From NCBI GenBank assembly GCA_043808585.1, contig JAZDES010000011.1, forward strand, positions 1 to 28,318: a stretch of DNA of 28,318 nucleotides, written 5' to 3'. The notes beneath the pieces are model-generated. The model was not told where the DNA came from. It made no database searches and saw only the letters and a program-made list of their open reading frames with translations. Shown here piece after piece: positions 6,934 to 14,197 of the stretch. The translations under genes were made by a program, and so were the position numbers. The DNA is from CAYVMN01 sp043808585. Lineage in GTDB: Bacteria > Desulfobacterota > DSM-4660 > Desulfatiglandales > Desulfatiglandaceae. The stretch's first letter is position 1. The number at the start of each line of letters is the position of its first letter.

Positions 6934-7938
6934 TTAAGAGGTCCTATCGATGATGCACCGGTTGAGTTCCAGGAGGTCTCTCTTGGGGGCTGAATCTGGA
7001 AATAGGTCCAGGGATAGGGCTGCCTTTTCCGCATAAGACTTCGCCTTATGTCTTATGTGTTCAACGGCACCATTCTTGTTCACCAGGGTTATCAGTTCCT
7101 TATAATCCTTTTCTCCAGCATTACCATTCTTGAACAGGGTCTCCAACCTCTTCCTCTCTGATCTCTGGAGTCGTGCCAGAGTATGAATCAACGGCAAGGT
7201 GATCTTGCCCTCTCTCAAATCCTTTCCCACTGGTTTTCCCAACTCCTCCTCTGAAGAAGTGTAGTCCAAGAGGTCATCTGTCAGCTGAAAGGCGATCCCC
7301 AGGTTCAGCCCAAATCTGGAGAGTGATTCCACGATTTCCGGTTCCGCCTCGGAAAGGATAGACCCACAGGCGCAGGCTGCAGACATAAAAACAGCTGTCT
7401 TGGATCTTATGACCTCCATATACTCATCCAGGGTGGTATCCCATTTATGCGTATAGGTTAACTCCATAATCTGCCCTTCGGTCATCTGTGTGATAGTCTC
7501 GGTGACCCTCCTTAGCAGGGTCAGATTATTGGTTCCAAGGGCAATCGAGGAGGATTTCAGATAGAGGAAATCCCCTTCCAGGATAGCGGCATGGTTTCCC
7601 CAGAGATGATTTGCTGAGGGTTTCTTCCTCCTGACATCGGCATTGTCCAAGACATCATCGTGGAGAAGTGAGGCGGTATGTATATATTCAAAAATGGTGG
7701 AAAGTCGGTAAATCTCCTGTCCCTCATATTCGCAAAGGTGGCAGGAGAGGACGAAAAGCAGTGGCCTTAGCCTCTTGCCGTGCCCCAAAAGGCTATGACT
7801 CCCGATATCTTCAATAAGCGACACGCGGGAGCTGAGGCCCTTTTCCAATTCCTCATTGATCCTTTCAAAATGTCGCTTGTTATGTCTCAATATCTGGCTG
7901 TATGGATCCATAATATATCTTAAAACCCAGGTGGCCAC
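6934..7938 (-). CDS. Polyprenyl (octaprenyl-type) diphosphate synthase
   Basis: This trans-isoprenyl diphosphate synthase condenses isopentenyl diphosphate onto an allylic diphosphate to make the side chain of the respiratory quinone. Both aspartate-rich motifs are present: DDVLD at residues 94-98 (HTASLLHDDVLDNADVRR) and DDLLD near residue 227, followed by GKPVGKDLREGKITLP. GKRLRP near residue 54 is the usual pyrophosphate-binding stretch. A long-chain product is inferred from overall similarity to IspB and from the small residue (A89) 5 positions before the first DD. The 334-residue frame starts at GTG 7938. An ATG ten codons in (7911, MDPYSQ) is equally possible, and neither has a strong ribosome binding site. 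It lies 123 bp downstream of rimO. Confidence 0.88.
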   Translation of the reverse strand: MATWVLRYIMDPYSQILRHNKRHFERINEELEKGLSSRVSLIEDIGSHSLLGHGKRLRPLLFVLSCHLCEYEGQEIYRLSTIFEYIHTASLLHDDVLDNADVRRKKPSANHLWGNHAAILEGDFLYLKSSSIALGTNNLTLLRRVTETITQMTEGQIMELTYTHKWDTTLDEYMEVIRSKTAVFMSAACACGSILSEAEPEIVESLSRFGLNLGIAFQLTDDLLDYTSSEEELGKPVGKDLREGKITLPLIHTLARLQRSERKRLETLFKNGNAGEKDYKELITLVNKNGAVEHIRHKAKSYAEKAALSLDLFPDSAPKRDLLELNRCIIDRTS

Positions 7939-8061
7939 TTAATTGTGTTAGCCAACGTGCTGGCCTCCAGCAAAAGGAATGCGGAGGCTTGGCCTTGTTG
8001 CACCTTAGATAATAATCCAGGTCTTATGATTTTACAACTTTAATTGCCTTATCTCCCCTGT

Positions 8062-9411
8062 TCAGACAATCTCCCCAATCAGGTCATAAGGATAGGCCTC
8101 TGTTATCCGGACCGGCATGATCTCGCCCGCCTTCCCTTCTCCTTTGTTGATCAGTACCTGCGAATCCACATCAGGAGCCATTGTTGCGCTCCTCCCCTTT
8201 AGCAAAAGGCCTGTCTCAGGGCTTATCCCCTCAATCAGGACTGGCAAGGTCTCGCCAACCATCCGCAGGTTGATCTTTCTCGAAACCCCTGTCTGGATAT
8301 TCATGAGTTCATCCAGTCGCCTTTCTGCCTCTGCCCTATCTACTGTGGGCCTGAGTCGGGCCGCAGGTGTCCCTTCCTCCCCACTGAAGATAAACGCCCC
8401 CAGGTGGTCGAATTGAGCAAGCCTTACAAAATCACAGAGTTCGTAGAAGATCTTTTCTGTCTCCCCAGGGAAGCCTACCATAAGAGTTGTCCTCAGCCCT
8501 GTCCGCCGCCTCCTGGACCTTATCTTATTCAGCAGGTCCCATGTGACCCTCCCCTCCGATTCCCTCCCCATGGCCTTCAGGACCCCCGGGTTTACGTGCT
8601 GGAGGGGAATGTCAAGGTAAGGGCAGATGGCCTCCTCTGAATCGATCAATTCCAGCAGTCGATCGGAAATCCTGTGAGGGTGACAGTATAACAAACGAAT
8701 CCACGTTATCCCCTCTATGGCAACTAATCTCTCCAGCAAATCCTCTAGGCTCTTTTCTCCCTCAAGGTCTTTTCCGTACATGGTAGAGTCTTGAGCCACC
8801 AAGTTGAGTTCTTTCACGCCCCCGTCTACCAGCCTTTCTGCCTCAATTATCAGGGAATCCAGGCCCCTACTCCTGAACGGCCCTCTAAGAGAAGGAATGG
8901 TACAATAGGTACACCCGTGGGAGCACCCATCGGCTATTCGCAGATAGGCAGTATAAAATGGGGTCGTCTGAATCCTAGGGACAGAATGATCCGCCAAATA
9001 GGTAGGTCTGCTCAAGAGAAATGGGATAGACTCGCCGGGGCCTTCATCTTCGATTATATCTGCTATCCGATGGATCTCCCCAGTCCCCAGCCACCCATCC
9101 ACCTCCGGAATCTCCTTTCTCAGTTTATAGCCGTAGCGTTGCACAAAACAGCCTGTAACCAGGAGCCTTTTCAAACTCCCCTTTCTCTTGAGGTTAGCCA
9201 CCTCCAGTATGGTATCAATGGCTTCCTCCACGGCACTCTGGATGAAACCACAGGTGTTTACGACAGCTATTCCCGCATCTTCAATCCTGGAGGCCAGCTC
9301 AAAACCCCTTGCGTTGAGAAGGCCTAGCATGTGCTCACTGTCGACTAGGTTCTTGGCACATCCAAGACTTATCAAGAATACCCTCTCTCTTGTGCCCACA
9401 GATAATCCCAA
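8062..9411 (-). CDS. rimO: Ribosomal protein S12 methylthiotransferase RimO
   Basis: This radical SAM methylthiotransferase adds a methylthio group to the conserved aspartate of ribosomal protein S12. The 449-residue protein has three parts. The N-terminal UPF0004 domain has its cluster cysteines (SLGCAKNLVDSE, NTCGF, TGCF). The radical SAM core has GCSHGCTYCTIPSLRG near residue 161, where the IP-x2-RG pattern separates RimO/MiaB from other families. The C-terminal TRAM-like domain starts near residue 380. The SLGCAKNLVDSE signature favours RimO over MiaB. The start is TTG at 9411, with GAGGA 7 bases upstream; an in-frame GTG four codons in is an alternative. It is 27 bp downstream of the lipoprotein gene and probably in the same operon. 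Confidence 0.95.
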   Translation of the reverse strand: MGLSVGTRERVFLISLGCAKNLVDSEHMLGLLNARGFELASRIEDAGIAVVNTCGFIQSAVEEAIDTILEVANLKRKGSLKRLLVTGCFVQRYGYKLRKEIPEVDGWLGTGEIHRIADIIEDEGPGESIPFLLSRPTYLADHSVPRIQTTPFYTAYLRIADGCSHGCTYCTIPSLRGPFRSRGLDSLIIEAERLVDGGVKELNLVAQDSTMYGKDLEGEKSLEDLLERLVAIEGITWIRLLYCHPHRISDRLLELIDSEEAICPYLDIPLQHVNPGVLKAMGRESEGRVTWDLLNKIRSRRRRTGLRTTLMVGFPGETEKIFYELCDFVRLAQFDHLGAFIFSGEEGTPAARLRPTVDRAEAERRLDELMNIQTGVSRKINLRMVGETLPVLIEGISPETGLLLKGRSATMAPDVDSQVLINKGEGKAGEIMPVRITEAYPYDLIGEIV

Positions 9412-9438
9412 TACTAAATCCTCGTTTTTTCCGCCTCC

Positions 9439-10089
9439 TTACTTTTTAGAAGGGAGTCTTAGATGAGCACTTCGCAGCCCAGTCTTTTGAAAGAGCATTA
9501 CCACATCCAGCCTGTTGACAAGATCTGTGAGAATCTCTCCAAGGGCGACATCTGCCTCTTCCCTTCCCACCAGCTCATATCGCTCGGCCTGGCCGTTGAT
9601 TGCCTGACTGGCCATGAACCCTGCACTCGTCACTAGCTTCGCCTCGTAGCTCATCCTAGCCACCCATTTCTTCCCCTCCCGATCAAGTAAAAACTCCTTT
9701 AAAACGATGAATAAGTGCGGCCCTTCACGCGACTCCCCGAGTTGAACTGTCAAGCCAAGGTTCTCCAATTTCCTCTGAAACACCTCTTTCAGCATACTGG
9801 GCACATCAAATATCCCGATCTTGAACCCCTTTTCCTTGTAATCGGCCACACTGAGAGAGAAGTTACCTGAAAAGCCCTCTAACTCCTTTTTTGCCCCCTG
9901 GCCCAAGACCTCCTCGCCCTTGCGTGCATCCTCGATCTTTAGAATCACCTTATTGCCCTTGAGCTGATCAGATCTGGGTGGGAGCTGGTAATTCACTTTA
10001 AGATCTGGGATGGAAGCGCATGATACCAGGAATGTGGAAACTAAAATAACGACCAAACCCCTCGCGAAAACCTTATCTATTTCTCTCAT
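9439..10089 (-). CDS. Putative outer-membrane or periplasmic lipoprotein
   Basis: This is a 216-residue predicted lipoprotein. The signal peptide (MREIDKVFARGLVVILVSTFLVSC) ends in a lipobox with the lipidated cysteine at C24. The mature part starts ASIPDLKVNYQLPP and reads as a mixed alpha/beta domain, with VILKIEDARKGEEVLGQ, a central VPSMLKEVFQRKLENLGL helix and LFIVLKEFLLDREGKKWVARMSYEAKL. The layout recalls the YajG-like lipoprotein group and other small outer-membrane lipoproteins, but I cannot name the family with certainty. I chose the ATG at 10089 over one 14 codons upstream because AAAGGAG lies 9 bases before it and the signal peptide then has a normal length. Its place upstream of rimO gives no functional hint. 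Confidence 0.75.
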   Translation of the reverse strand: MREIDKVFARGLVVILVSTFLVSCASIPDLKVNYQLPPRSDQLKGNKVILKIEDARKGEEVLGQGAKKELEGFSGNFSLSVADYKEKGFKIGIFDVPSMLKEVFQRKLENLGLTVQLGESREGPHLFIVLKEFLLDREGKKWVARMSYEAKLVTSAGFMASQAINGQAERYELVGREEADVALGEILTDLVNRLDVVMLFQKTGLRSAHLRLPSKK

Positions 10090-10195
10090 TTGCTTATTCT
10101 CCTTTGTTCTAACTGGCTCTGAAATTCTCAATGGCCTCCCGTCACCCGGCTCTCAGTGGGTCAACGGGTCCTCTAAAGTAACCCCCGTCCCTCAT

Positions 10196-10894
10196 TCACA
10201 ACCCAAAGACCTTAATGCTCAATCCCGATATTGCGATGATCAGCCCTGCCAGTGCGTGGACATACCTTTCCATGAAATCCAGCCTTACACTCATTATACC
10301 CAAAGAGGTAACCACCACAACACCCAGCATTGTCAGGACCGTTGTTAAACCAAAGACCGTGGATACCAATACCACATCCGTCCAATTCCCTTGTGCAGCA
10401 GGGTACATCAAGATAGGGATTAGCGGTTCACATGGTCCCAGGACAAATATTATAAACAATACCCAGGGGGTATATGACCTCTCATCACCATGCGGGTGGG
10501 CATGTTCTCCCAGATGATGGTGCCTGTGTTGATGGTGGTTTGAATCGTGATCATGATCATGGCTATGTTCTGATGCCCTCAACCCCAGGCGCAGCCCCCA
10601 GGCCCCATAGGCGATGCCAAAGCCGATCATGAGCCAGGATGCCAGTTCACCCCTTATTGCCTCAATTCCCTCCAATCGGTTGAGTGCAAGACCGAAGGCC
10701 ACCCCCAAGAACCCCAATAGGACAGAGCTCAGTACGTGCCCAACACCGCATATAAAGGTTACCCAGCCTGTTTTTCCAAGTGACCAGTTCCGGGCCTTTC
10801 CTAGTATTATAAAGGGTATATAGTGATCTGGCCCAATTAATGTGTGGATAAAACCAATGCTCAGGGCAGTAATGACCAAGATGTTCATATCCAT
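10196..10894 (-). CDS. NicO/UreH-like nickel or cobalt permease family membrane protein with His-rich loop
   Basis: This 232-residue inner-membrane protein has about six predicted helices in two halves. The signature FIHTLIGPDHYIPF near residues 15-28 matches the H-x-GPDH motif of the nickel/cobalt permease (NicO) and UreH-like families. A second conserved motif, LGPCEPLIP (about 152-160), begins the second half. The loop between the halves (about 108-137) has more than ten histidines alternating with Asp and Glu, suggesting divalent metal binding. Substrate is uncertain: nickel uptake for hydrogenases or metal efflux would both fit. The ATG at 10894 has AAGGA 6 bases upstream. It is 106 bp upstream of the lipoprotein gene, in the same direction. 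Confidence 0.8.
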   Translation of the reverse strand: MDMNILVITALSIGFIHTLIGPDHYIPFIILGKARNWSLGKTGWVTFICGVGHVLSSVLLGFLGVAFGLALNRLEGIEAIRGELASWLMIGFGIAYGAWGLRLGLRASEHSHDHDHDSNHHQHRHHHLGEHAHPHGDERSYTPWVLFIIFVLGPCEPLIPILMYPAAQGNWTDVVLVSTVFGLTTVLTMLGVVVVTSLGIMSVRLDFMERYVHALAGLIIAISGLSIKVFGL

Positions 10895-11047
10895 GAGATT
10901 TCCTTGCTATTAACCGCCATGGTGGGGGGCTACAGGTCTCGGTTTCTTTCCCGATAGATTCTTACAGCCAAGGTTGGCTATGGACATTTCCGCCCCACCC
11001 GGCTATTCTCTACCTAGAAATCGCCTGTTGAGAGCGGTGAGGACCAT

Positions 11048-11824
11048 ATGCTCTTATCAACATTCAATACCAATTCCATCCGCGCCAGACTCCCCATTAT
11101 TACCAGCTGGCTCGATAAGATCCAGCCGGATGTCTTGTGCCTTCAAGAGACCAAGGTCCAGGACAGAGACTTCCCCGTAAACGAGTTTCAAGATATGGGC
11201 TACTATAGCATCTTCTTTGGACAGAAGTCCTACAATGGTGTCGCCATTGTAAGCAAAACCTCTTTTTATGAAACCCGAAGAGGTCTCTACGGCGGGGATT
11301 ACGAGGAGGCCCGTCTCATCTCTGCCAGGATAGCCACAATACCAGTGATAAATGTGTATGTACCCCAGGGATTTGCCCCGGGGACTGAAAAGTTTGGGTA
11401 CAAACTTAAATGGCTCGCAGATCTCTTTTCGTTTATCAAAAACGAATATGATCCCGAGATGCCCATCTTGTTAGCCGGAGATCTCAATATTGCGCTTGAA
11501 CCCATTGACGTATTTGATCCTGATGCTCTCAGGGGAGAAGCGGGGTTTCATCCCGATGAGCAGGCACTGATCCGTAGGCTCCTGGACTGGGGGCTGGTAG
11601 ACGTCTTCCGAAAACACGAGCCAGGAGGAGGCCACTACACCTTTTGGGATTACAGAATTCCCAGGGCATTCAAACGAAAAATGGGCTGGCGTATCGACTA
11701 TATCCTAGCAACAGCGCCGTTGGCGGAAAGATCCACTGCCGCATGGATCGACACCGGGCCCAGAGTCCTTGATAGGCCCTCAGATCACACCTTCCTTGTG
11801 GCGGAATTCAACCTTGACTCTTAA
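11048..11824 (+). CDS. xth: Exodeoxyribonuclease III (AP endonuclease)
   Basis: This 258-residue member of the exonuclease-endonuclease-phosphatase superfamily cleaves at abasic sites and removes 3' blocks in base excision repair. Visible motifs are the N-terminal FNTNSIRARL, the metal-binding glutamate in CLQETKVQD (near residue 34), VYVPQG, the catalytic GDLNIA (Asp and Asn near 145-147), GWRIDYIL (Asp) and PSDHTFLVAEF with the catalytic His near the C-terminus. Length is normal. The start ATG at 11048 has GTGAGGA 5 bases upstream. It faces nth across about 290 bp, so two base-excision repair enzymes are adjacent but convergent. Confidence 0.94.
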   Translation: MLLSTFNTNSIRARLPIITSWLDKIQPDVLCLQETKVQDRDFPVNEFQDMGYYSIFFGQKSYNGVAIVSKTSFYETRRGLYGGDYEEARLISARIATIPVINVYVPQGFAPGTEKFGYKLKWLADLFSFIKNEYDPEMPILLAGDLNIALEPIDVFDPDALRGEAGFHPDEQALIRRLLDWGLVDVFRKHEPGGGHYTFWDYRIPRAFKRKMGWRIDYILATAPLAERSTAAWIDTGPRVLDRPSDHTFLVAEFNLDS

Positions 11825-12111
11825 TCCCAATCCTTCCCAACAATCCTGCCTTACCTCATCCCCTTGCCTTTTCTCACTTGTGGCCTTAAGAACGCCACCT
11901 ATAATGCCAGCTTGACAATGGCCCTCTCGCGGCCTAAGTGGACACATGACGTCCTCGTAAGCCAAGATCTTAGAATTTGTGTCAAGCCTGCCCTGGCGCG
12001 ACATGCTCTGCGACTGATAAGTTTGTTAGATGCTAAATGCCAAGATCAACCTGTCAAGCACATAAGCCAAGTCTCGGCCAGGGTGTGAGGCGAAACTTCC
12101 CTAGAAAGGTT
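11825..12111. other. Convergent intergenic gap without a recognisable gene
   Basis: This 287-bp stretch lies between the 3' ends of xth and nth. I see no tRNA, no strong terminator and no convincing small gene. Minus-strand TTGACA hexamers are present (for example near 12050) but lack a good -10. Confidence 0.6.
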
Positions 12112-12753
12112 TCAGATGGCATTTGATGGACACATTTCGAAGATTACGCACCGGTTATGCTCTGGCCTCCTTGCCTTGCAGATTTCTCTTCCGTGATAGA
12201 TGAAAAGATCAGAGAAACGGCGCCACCTCTCCCTTGGGAGGAGCCCCTCCAGATCCTTCTCGATCCGGTCCGGGTCCTGGTTTTCGGTAAGTCCTAATCT
12301 CCAGGAAAGCCTCTTTACATGTGTATCTACCACCACTCCGGGTACGTCAAAGGCCGCGCCCAGGACGCAGTTTGCGGTCTTTCTCCCTACGCCCGGCAAC
12401 TTGAGAAGTTCTTCCATAGTAGATGGGACCTCACCCCCGTACCTATCTATCAACCCCTGGCAGCATCCCTTGATAGACTTTGCCTTGTTTTTGAAAAATC
12501 CCGTTGGCCGGATGTCCCCTTCCAGTTCAGAAACCTGGACTCTCAGAAAATCTTCTGGCCCACTATACTTCTTGAAGAGGGTCTGGGTGACCTGATTGAC
12601 CTGCTTATCCGTACACTGGGCCGAAAGGATCGTCGATATGAGGAGTTGAAAAGGTGTACTGTATTTAAGCGCCGTCTTTTCCTGGGTGTAAAGGGGGTCT
12701 AGGGTGTCGAAAATCGCCTGTGCCCTTTTCCCTTTCTTCTTCAAGCCTTCCAT
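12112..12753 (-). CDS. nth: Endonuclease III (DNA glycosylase/AP lyase), with a Cys-to-His change in the Fe-S loop
   Basis: This bifunctional glycosylase removes oxidised pyrimidines. From the ATG at 12753 the product is 213 residues, matching the family's usual length of about 211. The frame stays open 54 codons further upstream, but that extension is not like Nth. The helix-hairpin-helix LPGVGRKTANCV contains the catalytic lysine, and the catalytic aspartate is in VVDTHVKRL. The C-terminal iron-sulfur loop normally reads C-x6-C-x2-C-x5-C. Here it is C-KARRPE-H-NR-C-VIFEM-C, so the second ligand is histidine. The ribosome binding site (GGGGA) is modest. The downstream neighbour is the convergent xth. 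Confidence 0.92.
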   Translation of the reverse strand: MEGLKKKGKRAQAIFDTLDPLYTQEKTALKYSTPFQLLISTILSAQCTDKQVNQVTQTLFKKYSGPEDFLRVQVSELEGDIRPTGFFKNKAKSIKGCCQGLIDRYGGEVPSTMEELLKLPGVGRKTANCVLGAAFDVPGVVVDTHVKRLSWRLGLTENQDPDRIEKDLEGLLPRERWRRFSDLFIYHGREICKARRPEHNRCVIFEMCPSNAI

Positions 12754-13090
12754 GACCGTCCCCAGCTGATCCGATTTCACATCAAAGCAACTGCCTGGCC
12801 CACCTAGGGCAATGGCATGACTCTGACCCGCAAGAGGCCCTGATGTGGGTTCCCTTTCTTGTTTAGAAAAGATCCTGGGGTATGAGAGTATAGGAAACAG
12901 CCAAAGGGGTGTCAAGCAAACCGCTCTCCAGTCAACAATTCACATCAAGTCGCACCAGGCCGGGTTTTATTTCACTTTAGCCCCCTATGGCCCTAAATCC
13001 CCGTTGCTTTCATGCAGCCATTCAAGATAGAATTCCGAAATTAGAGTTGTTGTCTATCGCCTATTCCGGGATCTAAATTGGTAACAACTT

Positions 13091-13202
13091 GAAATGCCGT
13101 ATCATTTTGACCCTTTTCTGAACTCTCGTTTATCCAGGGCAATGGGGGTTTCCCTAACCCCCATTGCCCTGGTTTCAGAGCGCTAAATTGTTACGAAATG
13201 CC
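13091..13202. mobile_element. 96-bp IS66-type mini-MITE with 8-bp target duplication
   Basis: The element proper is 13099-13194, flanked by perfect direct repeats GAAATGCC at 13091-13098 and 13195-13202. The left end starts GTATCATTTTGACC; the right end, read inward, starts GTAACAATTTAGCGCTCTGA. The right end matches the 294-bp MITE's 22-bp terminal repeat at 20 of 22 positions. The core is a perfect 17-bp inverted repeat (13134-13150 and 13156-13172) around a 5-base loop. It carries no coding capacity. The shared ends, palindromic core and 8-bp duplication make it a second, smaller member of the same family. Confidence 0.8.
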
Positions 13203-13277
13203 AAGGCATTTGACTCCCGTGTCTTCGCGGGATTATAGCCCATAAAAACCCATATATCAATCGTAGTGACTTACGCT

Positions 13278-13322
13278 GGTTACGACACAAAGACAGCATT
13301 TTTCCGGAATACGGGATCTATG
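13278..13322 (+). repeat. Dispersed repeat, copy 1
   Basis: This 45-bp intergenic segment starts GGTTACGACACAA and contains TTTTCCGGAATACGGG. It matches 24993-25036 at about 35 of 44 aligned positions with one gap. Confidence 0.6.
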
Positions 13323-13333
13323 CGACATCGGGG

Positions 13334-13361
13334 TTGACTCTGCTTCCCTTTGGACTATCAT
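13334..13361 (+). promoter_or_regulatory. Promoter candidate for the AMMECR1-radical SAM locus
   Basis: TTGACT (13334-13339) and TATCAT (13356-13361) are separated by 16 bp, each one base from consensus. The predicted start near 13368 is only a base or two before the first in-frame ATG at 13370. Confidence 0.45.
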
Positions 13362-13369
13362 AGAACTTA

Positions 13370-14170
13370 ATGAAACCCTCCCGGCTATCCGGGCTAAATT
13401 CGAATATGAACCAGAAAAGGATATCACGCTATCTTTTGGTTTTTGTCCCTCTCTCTGTACTCTTTCTTGGCACACTCTTGCTCCAATCCACAATTGGCAG
13501 ATCTGAGAGTCAGAGCCAAATCAAACCCAGGGAGCGTATAAAGGCGGCTCCTTCAATGACGGTACGGCGTGAAAATGGAAAGAAGGAGGGGAAAATGGCT
13601 GGCGCGGACCAATTGACAGAGGAACAGGGCAAGGTCCTTCTGAAGATTGCTAGGGACACCATCGAGCAGGAACTCTTTGGCTCAAGAGAGGGAAAAGGTC
13701 CTGATCTGGATTTGCCCTCCGTGTTTCATGAACGGCGCGGCACCTTTGTGACCCTAACGATTGGAGGGAATTTGAGGGGATGCATAGGGCACATAACCCC
13801 TCAAGAATCTTTGATTGAAGGCATAAGGATCAATGCCATAAATGCCGCGTTTAGGGACCCAAGATTCCACCCTCTCACCAAGGAGGAGTGGAACCGGGTC
13901 AAGATAGAGATCAGCATTCTGACCGATCCTGAGCCTCTCAATTACTCGGATGCTGAGGACCTCTTGAAGAAACTGAGGCCGGGCATAGATGGTGTTATAA
14001 TTAAGAAGGATTTCTACCAGTCCACATTTCTTCCGCAGGTATGGGAGCAACTGCCGGACAAAGAGGAATTTCTGGCCCACCTCTGTCTCAAGGCAGGCCT
14101 CAAAGGAAATGCTTGGAGAAAAAAGGGTCTCCAAGTCTCTACCTATCAGGTGCAGGCCTTTGAGGAATAG
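13370..14170 (+). CDS. AMMECR1-domain protein (AmmeMemoRadiSam system protein A)
   Basis: The C-terminal ~190 residues form an AMMECR1 domain (Pfam PF01871). Hallmarks are FVTLTIGGNLRGCIGHITP (near residue 125), the NAINAAFRDPRFHPLTKEEW stretch, IEISILTDPEPL, and FLPQVWEQLPDKEEFLAHLCLKAGL. The biochemical function is unknown; in bacteria it travels with a Memo protein and a radical SAM enzyme. The full 266-residue frame carries an N-terminal membrane anchor (about residues 21-43) and a polar linker. The upstream ATGs at 13370 and 13406 have no ribosome binding site. An internal ATG at 13595 (MAGADQ) has AAGGAGG at ideal spacing and would give a soluble 191-residue protein of normal family length. 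I list the longest frame because the anchor looks genuine. The membrane protein gene follows within 30 bp. Confidence 0.85.
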   Translation: MKPSRLSGLNSNMNQKRISRYLLVFVPLSVLFLGTLLLQSTIGRSESQSQIKPRERIKAAPSMTVRRENGKKEGKMAGADQLTEEQGKVLLKIARDTIEQELFGSREGKGPDLDLPSVFHERRGTFVTLTIGGNLRGCIGHITPQESLIEGIRINAINAAFRDPRFHPLTKEEWNRVKIEISILTDPEPLNYSDAEDLLKKLRPGIDGVIIKKDFYQSTFLPQVWEQLPDKEEFLAHLCLKAGLKGNAWRKKGLQVSTYQVQAFEE

Positions 14171-14197
14171 ACCCTTCGAGTGAGAGGTGGCTTGCCC

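Larger units (their letters stand above)
12754..13369. other. Gene-poor gap between nth and the AMMECR1 gene
   Basis: This 616-bp stretch lies between two divergently oriented genes. It contains the 96-bp MITE-like element at 13099-13194, a short palindrome formed by its right target copy (13196-13211), one copy of a dispersed 45-bp repeat (13278-13322) and a plus-strand promoter candidate (13334-13361). The part 12754-12915 is open in the nth frame but looks non-coding. I see no other gene. Confidence 0.6.

Noticed and set aside
10966..10979. Palindrome AGCCAAGGTTGGCT in the gap between the NicO-like gene and xth
   Set aside because: Only 6-bp arms, single occurrence, and not placed at a recognisable promoter.
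11780..12004. 74-codon minus-strand frame between xth and nth
   Set aside because: Its end is antisense to xth, there is no ribosome binding site, and the translation has no recognisable features.
12754..12915. 54-codon upstream extension of nth
   Set aside because: Nth proteins of normal length start at 12753; the extension has no targeting or domain features.
13754..14134. 126-codon minus-strand frame opposite the AMMECR1 gene
   Set aside because: Antisense to the conserved AMMECR1 domain, and the product has no features.
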